A DNA stretch of 64,000 nt, taken from contig JAIQDT010010038.1 of NCBI GenBank assembly GCA_021521415.1, positions 1-64,000 on the forward strand, in the 5' to 3' direction. Both the position numbers and the translations under genes were made by a program. This stretch comes from Bidens hawaiensis (lineage: Eukaryota; Streptophyta; Magnoliopsida; Asterales; Asteraceae). Shown one piece after another: positions 1 through 10,494 of this stretch. Every line of letters starts with the position of its first letter. The first letter of the stretch is position 1. Under the pieces are notes generated by a model that was given only the letters and a program-made list of their open reading frames with translations, searched no databases and was not told the DNA's origin.

Positions 1-2393
1 GTGGTTTCGATGAATGCCAGATTATGCTACAGTCGGCATTTGTTGTTTTGATCTTGAACAAGCCCTTCAACTTCTCGAAAATGATCTTTTATCATCTTAA
101 GGAACAATGTCTTCAAACGGTTCAACGAAAGAGGTTTCTTATGTATCCTCGGTTCCTCCAGTTAATTATTGCAGATTTGATTCCCAATCTGGTTATTGAT
201 CAGACTGTTGTGAATGATGTGTTTCCTCTTGAGCATATGTCGGCTGATACTGTATGACGGATGAAGATTTATAGGAAAGATCCTCCTCAGACCAAACGTT
301 TGATTGGTCATCTGGTGAATCCAGATTATGTATGTCCTGACAATGATCGCTGGATCCATGATGACTCGGATTTCGAGCGTGAGGAAGGAGCAGGTGGGAA
401 TGATGGTGGTGATGATGGTGGTGATGGTGGTAATGGTGATGATGGGGATGCTATTATTGAACAACAAGATGCGGTTGAGGCGGCTTTAACTGCTATAATT
501 ACTGCTCAACGCAAGAGAAAAGGGAAAGAGTTAGCTATTGAAGGATCGTCTAAGCGACGAGTTTCGGCTGGTGCGGGCATCTCTTTTGGAGTTCAGCCTC
601 CAAGGTCGTCCGCTCTTCAAATACCGGTGGTGCCGCTTACTACTAGTACCCCGGAATTTACTTTGACGACTACGCTTACGTCAGATCCTAGGCTTGGTAT
701 GATTCCTCAATCGGTTTTATCAACAATACCAAGGCCTACAACTGCTACATCGGTTGTTTCTCCTACACCGACTATGATGCCTCCACAACCGATGGACTTC
801 TGATTTTTGAGGCTTAACCGATCTCAAGGTCCTGTCAACTAATCCCAGCATCGTTTCTTGCAATGACACATGATCAACAGATGAATATGGTCTTGAGTCT
901 ACTTCATTTATATGAAAACCAAATGTCTGCTGACCGTATGACTCAAGAACGTATGATGGACAATCAACGAAAGCTGATGGGATATATCTCTTACTGTCAG
1001 AAAGAAAAGAAAGATCAAAGAGCAAGAGGATCTCATCTTGCAGTTAACATGAAAGGATGATGCACTTAAGAAGCTCAAGAACGATGATGAAGATCCAGAT
1101 GCTTCGGGTGCTGGAGGTAGTGAGCCTAAACAAACTCACGGCTCATCCTCTGATGCTGGTACAAGTGTTGCTGATGATTCAGGAAAGTAGATTATTGTGT
1201 ATCGTGGCTATACAGCTACCAAACCCAATGAAATGATTGAAGCTAACACCAGCATCTTTGTTGATGGATCAAGGGTGGTTAGAAGTGTGGTGAATAAGGA
1301 TGAGATTGAGGAGGGACGGTTTGTAGAAAGGTCACTAACACGAGAGCAGATTTTGTTACTGCTTAGCTTAAATGATTTATGAAGACGAGGAGGGTAGAGA
1401 TTGAAGATATGACAACTGATGAATACCCTGATCTGTTTCAACACACCAATGTTGATCACGGTGCTCTGGTATTTACTGAGGAAACATTCAAAGCAGCTGA
1501 GGATCATTTGAATAATGTATCAAAGGGTAAACGTGTGGTTGATACGAGATTTGATTAGATTGAAAACCCGACTGATGCTGACATTCAGGGATGGTTTGGT
1601 TATCAAGACAAAAAAACTCGAAAGATCATTGAAGCGTATCGGTACATGGATGAAGAGCAGAAGATTGAATTTGTCGCTCGTGCTCAAGCTAATCAGATGA
1701 AGTCTTTCAGACCGTATGTAAAGTGCGAGGTGACATTATTTCATGGCTTATGATTCTGATTTGAAAGTCTGCATTGTCAAATGGGAGAACGGTATCCAAT
1801 ATTATGAAAAGATCACTGATGTTCTCTCATTACCGCGTTTGGACATTCAAACCCTCGCGTGTCGGCCGTTTATAAACCGTGGGGGTGATCGAATCGCAGA
1901 TTGGTTTCATCAACATCTGCTATTGGAGGTTAATCATGGGTTTAAATTTCTTAAGCCACAGGTTCCTACTCGCAAGCGTATTAATGAGATTTATCCAAGG
2001 ACGGGCTAGAGAAAGTTGGTTCTTAAAGTAAAGCCGCCAAAGACTATGAAGCGTGTGCCGGTGAAGACGTTGAATCAGCACATGTATCTATCATTCAACC
2101 TCTGGTACTACGACAACCGAACTGGCGAGGCCGTCATTGTCTTGGGTAAAGGATTAAAGACTGAGCTAATAAAGATCATCGATCCGATGTGGCTCGTGAA
2201 CTTGACAAGGACCGACAACGACATGCTTTTCAAGAATAAGATTTTATTTGAGCGCCGTGAAGACTATGACCGAGCAATGAAGTTTCAGCGTGTTGTTAGT
2301 GTGTGTCATGAGCATGGTATTCACAGCTGCAGAGACTGGCAGACCAAGCCTTCAAAGAAGTTAAAGACAAAGAGCTCAAGACAAGGGGGTGTC
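1..2393 (+). pseudogene. Broken third ORF of a SIRE-like Copia element (3' part)
   Basis: Open segments at 24-257, 261-803, 863-1060, 1197-1382, 1515-1700, 1743-2009 and 2016-2399 lie on one strand and follow, in order, the third ORF of the complete Copia element at 15750-18658. Shared blocks seen by eye: 'NKPFNFSKMIF' against 'NKPYSFSQMIF', 'RFLMYPRFLQ' against 'RFLMYLRFLQ', 'HLVNPDYV' against 'YLVNPAYV', 'GIQYYEK' against 'GIQYFKK', 'LKPQ', and a Trp-Tyr-rich block near 2090-2120. The middle is acidic and low in complexity, with a Gly-Asp run near 390-450. Several stops and frameshifts make it a pseudogene, and its 5' end lies outside the window. A PPT (acaagggggtgt, 2380-2391) and an LTR start follow, which fixes it as the last gene before the 3' LTR. 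I do not recognise the protein family; function unknown. Confidence 0.75.
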
Positions 2394-2790
2394 TGTTAGT
2401 ACACGGTTTTGTGTCTCGAGTCTTGGTAATTATCGTTAATGTATTTATCATTTAATTAATGTATTATTATTAAGATATTAATGTAGTTCGTTAAAGTAGT
2501 CATCTAGTTCGTTAAGGATCTTTAACGAACTAGACTTAAGTTATGTTCCCTCTTGATTCGTTAAGGATGTTTAACAAATCAGGGGGTGATTCGTTAAGTT
2601 TATTCTGTTAATTGTATTGTAACGAAGTGGGTGGCTAGTTCGTTACAGAATGTGAAACGAACTAGACCCATCTTCTATATATAGTGGACTCATTCCACTG
2701 GTAATTTATGTTTTGAGTTAATATTATCGAACCTCTGCCAAATTGTTCTCTCAAGTTTCACCTTAATATTATACACACACACGCACCTAC
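2394..2790 (+). repeat. 3' LTR of the SIRE-like element, family A (end not resolved)
   Basis: The LTR starts TGTTAGTACACGG directly after a polypurine tract. A TATA box (tatatata, 2676-2683) sits about 280 bp in, consistent with a U3 region. The downstream end is not clear, because no partner LTR is in the window and the sequence runs into a CA/TA microsatellite (about 2772-2816). The end given is a guess; it could lie up to about 2900. Confidence 0.6.
2505..2683 (+). promoter_or_regulatory. Palindrome array upstream of a TATA box (family A U3)
   Basis: Three hairpin-forming inverted repeats share the arm TTCGTTA / TAACGAA: 2505-2532 (arms tagttcgttaa / ttaacgaacta), 2555-2580 (imperfect) and 2635-2665 (arms ctagttcgtt / aacgaactag). 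The last ends about 10 bp before the TATA box at 2676. The layout resembles the repeated enhancer boxes known from other plant Copia U3 regions such as tobacco Tnt1; regulatory function here is inferred. Confidence 0.55.
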
Positions 2791-3059
2791 ACACACGCAC
2801 ACATATATATATATAATACTAATACAAAACATTAACATATAATCAACATACAGCATCATGAGCTAGATCCGTTTATAGCTATTATTATCTTATATATGAG
2901 TGTTTAAGGTATTCACAGCTCTTAACAACTGACTTCTGAGGTCACTTCTAGAAAATTGAGATACTCATGCTATCATACTAAGAACTTTTACCAAATTTTA
3001 AGATCTGTGTCTAACTGTTCTCCATGGTATGCTACTTACTTTTGAGAGAGAGATAAGAC
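2791..3059. other. AT-rich spacer, no gene seen
   Basis: It contains the CA/TA microsatellite tail and AT-rich sequence. No reading frame, TIR or PBS was recognised; the boundary between the family A LTR and the next gag remnant is somewhere here. Confidence 0.4.
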
Positions 3060-3549
3060 AAAAGAAGAATCTAGTATTGACTGGTAAATAAGCTGATGAT
3101 TTTACCATCGGATTAGCAGTTCTATGTAAAGAGACATAATTTGTCCAAACAGCTGGCCAAGGTTATGACTATCACATACGAATAACAACTGGTATTGGTT
3201 TGACAGTTGAAAACCAAGCATTTGTAGTTCAAGAGAATTCTCCACATGTGTCTGACAATATATCATTTATTATGAAAGATTTGCAACACATAGATCTAAT
3301 CGATTTGGAGGAAATGGAGATTCTGAACTCCTTGGCATTTTTGGCAGTCAAGACAAACAAATTTTACAAAAGGACATGAAAGAAATTCCTGGAATCAATA
3401 ATAGGACAAAAGTGGGTTATGACAAAACGAAAATGACGTGTCACAAATGTGGCAGACTAGGACACCTTGCACGGGAATGCAAAACTAATATACAGCCTAT
3501 TCCCAATCATGTTCATTCTTTTAATAACGGCTTAGGATCCCCACATACC
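3060..3549 (+). pseudogene. Decayed SIRE-like gag, first zinc-knuckle part
   Basis: Read with frame changes, 3290-3500 gives an acidic 'DLEEME' block, a basic 'RT.KKF' block and the CCHC knuckle CHKCGRLGHLAREC (about 3440-3480). This is the block order around the first knuckle of the complete Copia gag (DLDEMDLQRQMAM ... FMKKTGRKF ... [14 protein letters not shown], 8890-9051). Gag would form the virus-like particle and bind RNA through the knuckle. Stops and frameshifts upstream show it is dead. It is interrupted after about 3550 by unrelated sequence, and the rest of the same gag resumes near 4640. Confidence 0.7.
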
Positions 3550-3579
3550 ACTAGAGATCCTCCCACACCATTTTTCCCT

Positions 3580-4165
3580 ATACGAATCGTATAGGGCTAT
3601 ATGGTCGTATAGCACCTGAATCGTATCAGTTTGTGTCGGATGTTTGTCATATAGGGCTATATGGTCGTATCAGCTCGTATAGCCTTATAGGGTCGTATAG
3701 ACAATATTTTGGACACAAGTTTTTGACAACCATATATTTATGTGATTTCTGACTTTAACATCTTATGTAGCCATCATCCAAATATATTATCTGACTTGCA
3801 CCATATATTTTTAGCAATTTTAGCCGCTCTTCTTTTCGACACTTTCATGTTTTATTTCACTTATATAGAATTATATTTTATATTGAAATGTTGAATGATA
3901 TGATTTTAGATTTAAAAAAATGTCAATTAAAATTTACATAACATATTTGGCTAAGTAATTTGTAGAACTATATGGCCCGTATAGTCGTTTTTTGGCAGCT
4001 TTTAACAGTGTTCAAATGCAGGCTGACTTTTTCTACAAATGTTTTCTATATTGTCGTATAGCCCTATACGACCGTATAGGTTTTATGGTGTCCCCGAGAG
4101 CAATGTGAGCCATTAAACACCTATACTGCTCGTATATGCCTATACGGTCATATAGGCTATAAAAA
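3580..4165 (+). promoter_or_regulatory. CGTATAG / CTATACG motif array with TATA box (family D)
   Basis: More than ten copies of CGTATAG or its complement, or one-base variants, occur in both orientations at about 3584-3705, 3970-3990, 4054-4080 and 4120-4156, often as close inverted pairs (ctatacgaccgtatag at 4063-4078). A TATA box (tataaaaa, 4158-4165) follows at once. The organisation matches that seen in LTR families A, B and C in this window. Confidence 0.5.
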
Positions 4166-4359
4166 GTTATTTTATTTTTTATCCCATGTCAGTCATGCGT
4201 AGCCTATACAGTCCGTATATACGCATGTCCATTCAGCACGGGAGTGGTGTATGAGGATCATATCCCTTAATAACCTATCCAAACTCACATCTCCATCCAC
4301 AATAACAACAACCATCCTTCAACAACCATTCCGCAACACATTTTGCTCAAACCTCAACA

Positions 4360-4551
4360 ATGCCTAATAAGGGTCCTCAATATCAGTATCAGTATGCATC
4401 CATACCTAAACCTATGCAGCAGATAGAATTTGTTCAACCTCCTTTTATGCCACCCATCAACGCACAAGTTCAGCCTGCCACAATTACCACACCTGGATCA
4501 TCTTCTTCTAGCTATGAAAACACCAAAACAAGTTTCTTCACATATTGTTAA
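4360..4551 (+). CDS. Short Gln/Pro-rich frame, possible gag start remnant
   Basis: A 63-codon frame starts MPNKGPQYQYQYAS and is rich in Gln, Pro and Ser (PPFMPPI, a Ser run). It lies about 195 bp downstream of the TATA box at 4158, behind a CA-rich leader, where the first ORF of a transcript would be expected. I recognise no domain. It may be the truncated N-terminus of a gag from the inserted element, or chance; coding function is doubtful. Confidence 0.25.
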   Translation: MPNKGPQYQYQYASIPKPMQQIEFVQPPFMPPINAQVQPATITTPGSSSSSYENTKTSFFTYC

Positions 4552-4639
4552 CTGGAGTAGTCTTCCTGAAGATATGAGTACAAAATATATGTCTCTTGTG
4601 GGTTATTAATATGGAATAAAGTAAAAAAAATGAGATGAA

Positions 4640-6545
4640 AAATGATTTCAACAATGAAATCATTCAAATGCTGATAACAAGTTATGCTTCAACAGAAACA
4701 CAAACTGCTGATGAAAAAGCAATCCAAACTATTGCTGATGAGGTACACCTGACTGCATCATTGCATTTGCAAACATCTAACTTGCAAACATAAAACTGAT
4801 ACAGCAGGTTCCTGAACTTGAATCATCAGTTTTAAAATTTAAAGACGACTTAAAAGTTAAATTGAATGAAAAAGAAAAAGATATTTTGAAATTGAAACAT
4901 GTTTTGTCATATAAAAATGCTTATACATAAAATTTGTTGAAAAAGGACAATGAATACAACAAAAAATAAGAACTAACTCAAGTAAACTATGGTAAATGGA
5001 TTGAATCCAGTAAAGGATTTCAAATGATGTTGAGCAAGCAATCCAGTAGTAATGTAAAATTTGGTATTGGAAATAATCACACTTAGCAACCTCATAAGAA
5101 TACTTCAATTGTGTTGATGAACTTGAGGAAGAAAAAATATTTCAAAATCAAATTCCATCAGTTGTTTTACCAAATGTTGTTCCACTGAAACTTGCTAATC
5201 AAGATGAGATGAGAAACTAGTATCAAACAACTTATGCATCACAAGGGTTCAAACCAATTTGAATTGCTGAATTAAGTGGTTAAATATCAGTTATTGATCA
5301 AAAATCTATAGAAGTTTCTAAAAACTTGAATGGTTCAACAAAAATTCTTATTTCAAGATGAAATTGGGAATTGGCATCAAACAACTTATTCACTCAATGG
5401 ACTCAAAGATATTACTATCACATCATTGGATGGTCAAAGGTAAAAAATTGGCCACATTCCATCAGCAATTTCAAAAATAGCTGATGATTCCATCAAAACA
5501 ACTGATGTAAACCTCGCAACATTTGTTTCATCTTAAATAGGTGATGTTCCGAAAAAATCAGCAGTTTCAAAGAGAGTTTGATCAAATAGACTAGTTGCAA
5601 CTGCACATGCATTTGTTCCTAGGTCAATTGTTACTCAAGTTAATAGTAATGTTTCAGAGGTTAATCAAGTTGAACTTCATTCAACTTCTGTACATGGATA
5701 CAAATCACCATAAACATTTTTTATTAATAGATTGGGTGTAACCAACAAAAAGATATATAAAAATGGTCAAAAGAAACCTTTGTTTTCAAATCCATGTGAT
5801 GTATGTAAGAAAAACAATCATTTAACTGCGGATTCCAAATTCTTGAAAGTTGTTCATCACACAAAAACCTTAGTAACCTCCAGATGTTTTCATTAAAACT
5901 CAAAATTTCTACACCAAAAAAAGAAAGTTCACTTTGAATGTGTTGAAACACATGTTACTATAGCCTTAAAGAACATTCCAAATTCAAGAATTGTTCAAGT
6001 AAAAGATACTCCACCAACAAGGATCTTACCACAGAAAACTGTTGTTTCAAACAATTCATCAGTAGGTTCGCAAAGTGCTGAGATCAATATGTTAATGGAA
6101 AATCAAAAACAGTTGATGAATCTTGTCAAAAATCTTCAATAGAAAATTGATTAATCTTCTTCTGTTGAGCAACACAAGACCAACATGGCTTGGTCTAATC
6201 CTTCTAACTAATTTCCTTTATATGTGCAGAGAGCTTTCGCATGCATGGATAATTTATGGCATGTAGATAGTGAAGGCTCTAGGCACATGATAGGAAACAG
6301 ATCTCCTCTCTCTAAATTTAAGAAACATGTAGGAGAAGTAGTATCTTTTGGAAATGATGAAAAATGAAATGTTTTGTGCTCAGATAAAGTAGAAGCAGGT
6401 AATTTAACATTTGATAATGTTAATTTTGTTGATAAATTGAAATTTAATTTGTTAAGTTTGTCACAAATGTGTGATAAAGGGTATGGTGCTTTCTTTACAA
6501 AGAAAAAATGCAAAAGTACCAGTGTTTTGGTTAACATCAACTGAT
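4640..6545 (+). pseudogene. Decayed SIRE-like gag (C-terminal half) and protease
   Basis: Around 4810-5080 the frames give a Lys/Glu-rich coiled coil like the gag C-terminal half of the complete Copia (9300-9640). A second knuckle-like block reads CDVCKKNNHLTADS (about 5792-5840), matching the second knuckle position of the complete Copia (10066-10107). At 6245-6545 a protease-like block reads WHVDSEGSRHMIGN ... LSLSQMCDKGY. The aspartic-protease DSG triplet has become DSE, so the enzyme would be dead even without the many stops. Similarity stops near 6545; integrase and RT are missing. Confidence 0.7.
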
Positions 6546-6984
6546 CGAGTTAACTTCTTATGCAAGTAAAATAACTGTCACAAAAATAAGTTAATCATCA
6601 GTTAAGAGATGTTAGTAAAAGCAACATAAGCAAAAAAGATCCAACCTTTTTACCGAATATCAATGTAGTTGAAATCTTTCGATACACACAATTCTAACAA
6701 AGTATGATCCTACTCAACGAAATGAACTTGCAAAGTATCAACAATGTCAACTGATAAATTGATTCTAATACAAAGTAACAATTACATAAATAGTGCAAAA
6801 ATAAAGTAGCAAACTCACCATTGTATGAATCAACAAACTAAATAGAGATTAAATATCAACTAATCATTTGATTAAAGTAGCAATATCAGAAAACTCACTA
6901 TTGTGATTTGATTAAATACCAAATCTTGTTTAACCCATCACACGAAACACAATTCTAGTTAGAGATTATTGTAATAATGGGATA
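6546..6984. other. AT-rich flank of the Copia insertion, no gene seen
   Basis: AT-rich, with imperfect internal repetition around 6830-6940 (aactcacta/gattaaat phrases). No frame or terminus was recognised. It ends in ggata, the probable left target-site copy of the Copia element. Confidence 0.4.
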
Positions 6985-7386
6985 TGTTGGTGCATGATGT
7001 CAGTAGTTCAGTATCTCGTGTTTATTTGTGTCTGTAATCGTTTAGATTGTTTGTTTTATGTTGAATATTGTTTCTTATATGTTCGCCATGTTTTAAGCGA
7101 TTTTGAAGGTCAGCGAAGTTATGACAACTTCGCCTAGTATGTTAGGCGAAGTTGTCGACTTATATAAACTAATAACTTCGGCATTTTGGGTTAAGTTTTT
7201 ACGATTGGTTTTGTGATTCTTTGAGTCACGTGTTTGTTCTCGCAATATATCGAGTGTTATCTTATATTCTCGTGAGTTTACTTATATTCAACGTATTAAT
7301 CGTCTCGACACTCGTATCGTATACGTGGGGATTCCGCACCCTCGTGTTACGAGATACTTCCGTGTAGATCCGGCTGGGAACCTACA
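6985..7386 (+). repeat. 5' LTR of the SIRE-like Copia (family B)
   Basis: 402 bp, TGTTGG...CCTACA, followed two bases later by the PBS. U3 carries the GCGAAGTT/AACTTCGC palindromes (7113-7153) and a TATA box (tatataaa, 7161-7168). Confidence 0.93.
7113..7168 (+). promoter_or_regulatory. GCGAAGTT palindromes and TATA box in U3 (family B)
   Basis: GCGAAGTT at 7113-7120 pairs with AACTTCGC at 7126-7133, and AACTTCGCC (7126-7134) also pairs with GGCGAAGTT (7145-7153). The two hairpins share one arm and are therefore mutually exclusive. TATATAAA begins at 7161, 7 bp further. The same arrangement recurs in the 3' LTR at 18910-18965. Confidence 0.6.
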
Positions 7387-7388
7387 AT

Positions 7389-7400
7389 TGGTATCAGAGC
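7389..7400 (+). other. Primer binding site, initiator tRNA-Met type
   Basis: TGGTATCAGAGC lies two bases after the 5' LTR. It matches the 3' end complement of plant initiator tRNA-Met, the usual primer for Copia and Gypsy minus-strand synthesis. Confidence 0.93.
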
Positions 7401-7589
7401 ATTTTGCTCATGATTGTGTGGTTCAGGATTATCACACGGGTGTTAAGATTGTTCCGTTAGACCATTCGCGGAACGAGTTTACGTTGAAAAACCTAGTTTT
7501 TGTAAGTTGTTCATCATCACTCATCAAATACACCTTCAAATATCCCTCTTGTCCCTCGAAATCGACCTAACTAAACCTGCAAAACATCT

Positions 7590-7765
7590 TTGTTCTTCTG
7601 GCGAAGTTGTCGTCGCCCATACTAGGGTTTTGGCGAACATATAGGGTTTTGGCGAAGTTAAGAACCTGCGAAGTAAAGAACCTGCGAAGTTGTTGACAGC
7701 GAAGTTAGAAATCAGCGAAGTTCTTGACACAGCGAAGTTACGAACTAGCGAAGTTGTATTAACTT
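7590..7765 (+). repeat. Leader array of GCGAAGTT repeats (family B)
   Basis: At least seven exact GCGAAGTT copies plus near copies (gcgaagta, gcgaaca) lie in about 170 bp, spaced roughly 15-25 bp, between the PBS and the gag start. The copies are mostly in one orientation, unlike the palindromic pairs of U3. The role is unknown; packaging, translation control or small-RNA targeting are possibilities only. Confidence 0.65.
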
Positions 7766-7823
7766 TGCTATTAGCTATTCACAGAATCTTGTTTTAGATT
7801 ATTGAGTCCCATTTCTTACAACG

Positions 7824-10474
7824 ATGACTTCAATAAACATCACTAAACTGGTAAAGATGGAAGTTGAAGCTTGTTCAGCAACTAAAGCTCCAAAACTACT
7901 TAAAGGTACTGATTTCATTGCATGGAAGGATAGATTTGAACAATATGTGAAGTATCAAGATGCAAAGATGTGGGTTTGCATTCTAGATGGGTACATTCCA
8001 CCAACATCCATGTTTGAAGGTCGTGAACAGATTAAGAAGTACAGTAAGATGGAAGATGATGAAAAGAAAATGTATGAGGCAGAAAGTAAAGTACATGCAG
8101 CTATAATAATGGCACTTCCACAAGAGATTCTTCATACTTTCAAAAATACAAAACTGCTAGAGAGCTATGGGAAGCACTTGAGAATCGATATGAAGGAAAT
8201 GTTGGGATACGTACCTCTAAGACAAAGCTGCTGAAAATTCAATTCTCCATATTCAAGTATCTGAAAAATGAATCACTTGATGACATTATCACACGATATT
8301 ATCATCTGATGACCGAGCTAAATAACTACTCCATTGGATACAAGGAAGAAGAGATAGTGGAAAAGCTTCTTGATGCACTCCCACCAAAATGGGAGATGTA
8401 TACAGTTCTGATGAGAGAAGATAAGGACTTTGAGAAGATTGATTTGGAGACGGTGGTAAATAAGTTACGGAATTTTGAACTAAACATGGCTCGAAAGGAG
8501 ACACCGACTGATTAGGTTCAGGATCCGGGAATTTATGGTGCTAAAGTCATTCCAAACTTAAGTTCCAAAACAGAATCCACTGCCTACTACTCAAAGGGGG
8601 AACCAAACTCCACTCCAGATGGTCATGTGATTCTCAATATGGATGGTGACATATGTTTCGTGGCAGGAGGTAGTAGTTTCTCAAAATCTCAAACCACAAC
8701 GGGTAATTTCACAACCAATGCTTCTAGCAAGAACTACTCACAGATGCCTATGAGTGTGAAATCAGATGAACAACAGTTTGCTCTCTATGCATCCTTCACT
8801 GCATCTTATGAGAATTACATCAAAGGAAAAATAGTCGACCCTGCAACTTTGGATGAAGACTACGATCAGATCGACGCTGATGATCTGGATGAAATGGATC
8901 TGCAGCGGCAGATGGCTATGATAGTAAGAAGGGTAAAGAGATTTATGAAGAAAACTGGTAGAAAGTTCGTTGGAGAAAGACCGGGGTGTGATAAGTCAAA
9001 AGTTCGTTGTTATATCTGTCAACAAAATGGTCACTTTGCTAAAGAGTGTACAAATGAGAGAGTCGAACGAAGCCAAAACAGGCCTGCTCAACAGAATGGG
9101 AGTGGTAGTGAAAATAAGGCTATGGTATCTCAACAAAACGGTGGATACAACTGGAATATACAAGTTGAGGAGGTGTTCGAACAGGCAAATCTAGTAAACA
9201 TCGAAACTGGAGGAAGTAACAAAGAGACGGGGGAAGATCAAGCATACATGGCAGAAGTGAACGATCAACTCTCTGAGGTAAGTTCTGAACTTCATTGTGA
9301 AAAATTTGAAAACCTGTCTGATCAATTGAAAACATTAACTGATCAGTTTGTTAGTTTGGATATTCAATTTAAAAACCTAAAAGAAGAACATCACTATTCT
9401 AAAACTAAAGAAAACAGTTACTCGGTAAAAATAAAAGCTAGTGAAAAGGATATCAGAAGTCTTAAATCCACCCTAGCTTAAAAAATACAAGTGATTGATC
9501 TTAGTTATGAAGTGTTAGAAGAAAAGACCAAACTAATTGCTGAAAAAGATAAACAGATAGCTGATTACCAGGTAAAAGTGGTGGAACTGAACAGAAAAAT
9601 TGAACAATTTAGAAATTCTTCTGCGATATTAGATCACATCATAAGTGTTCAACGTTCCCCGGTCAACAAAGGGGGAATTGGATTCTCAGAAGTTCCACCA
9701 CCATATAATAATAACTATACTTATAATCCTAATAATCAGCAATCTGCGAATGTTGAAATTAGTCAGACAGTCCCAATAAAAGTCTCTGCTAAAGAAACTG
9801 AAGTTAACGAGAGTAACACGAGTAAGACAACTTCTAATGTCACAAGTTCTGTCTCGTCAAATTCGGACAAGTCGTCCAAATCGGGTGAGATAAAAGAAGA
9901 GATTGTGTTGTTAAAACGTGGGGAGGACTATAAGTTTGATGATAAGAAATCTTCCCTAAATCCGTTTGTCCCACCATATGTGAGACAAACTGATAGTAAC
10001 GCAACCTCGACATCTGCAAAAACTATTGAGACGAAAGTTCAAAACAACAAGAATAGTTCGAACAGAAGTTGTTTTAGATACAACAGGATAGGACACCTTG
10101 TCGCTGATTGTCCTCTGAAACAGAGAAAATCTAGAAATATGAGGCCTACTAAAACTGAGAATAAAATGAATACTAATTATGATGATGGTAAGAATGTGAA
10201 CACACCAAATTTCAGTCATTGGACTAATCCAAGATTTCAAAGAAATCAGTCTCGTTTTTTCCCAGTGAATTACCAAACCAACAATTATAATTCCATTAAT
10301 TCACGAAGGTTTGGATGGCCTCATAGCCAGTCATCTAGAAATTTTCCTTTCAGAACTTATAGAAACTCTCCTCAAACTGACTTTGGGCAACCAAGGTACT
10401 GGATGCCGGATAACAGGTTTAACAACCCAAGACCAGAAGGTCTTGGGTCCCCAGATTTTAATCTATTTCTTTAA
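7824..10474 (+). pseudogene. Copia gag of the SIRE-like element, disabled
   Basis: Starts MTSINITKLVKMEVEA. The gag core ('WKDRFEQYVKYQDAKMW', 'LPQEILHTF') runs to about 8150, where a 1-bp deletion relative to the copy at 55.8 kb shifts the frame. The next frame continues '[29 protein letters not shown]' to an in-frame TAG at 8513, where the sister copy has CAG. The CCHC knuckle [14 protein letters not shown] is at 9010-9051. A long coiled coil (9300-9640) is cut by TAA at 9479 (sister copy GAA). A second knuckle-like motif, CFRYNRIGHLVADC (10066-10107), has lost its second Cys. The final stop is at 10472-10474, before the protease. Gag would build the particle and bind RNA; this copy could not be made whole without suppression. 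Confidence 0.9.
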
Positions 10475-10494
10475 TTCTGCAGGAACAGTCAAAC

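Larger units (their letters stand above)
3550..4600. mobile_element. Promoter-like insertion inside the decayed gag
   Basis: This block separates the two zinc knuckles of the decayed gag. They lie about 2.35 kb apart here, against about 1.05 kb in the complete Copia. It carries many CGTATAG / CTATACG motifs, a TATA box at 4158 and a CA-rich leader running into a short Met-start frame at 4360. It may be a truncated solo LTR plus leader of another family. No TSD or exact ends were found, so both boundaries are approximate. Confidence 0.4.
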
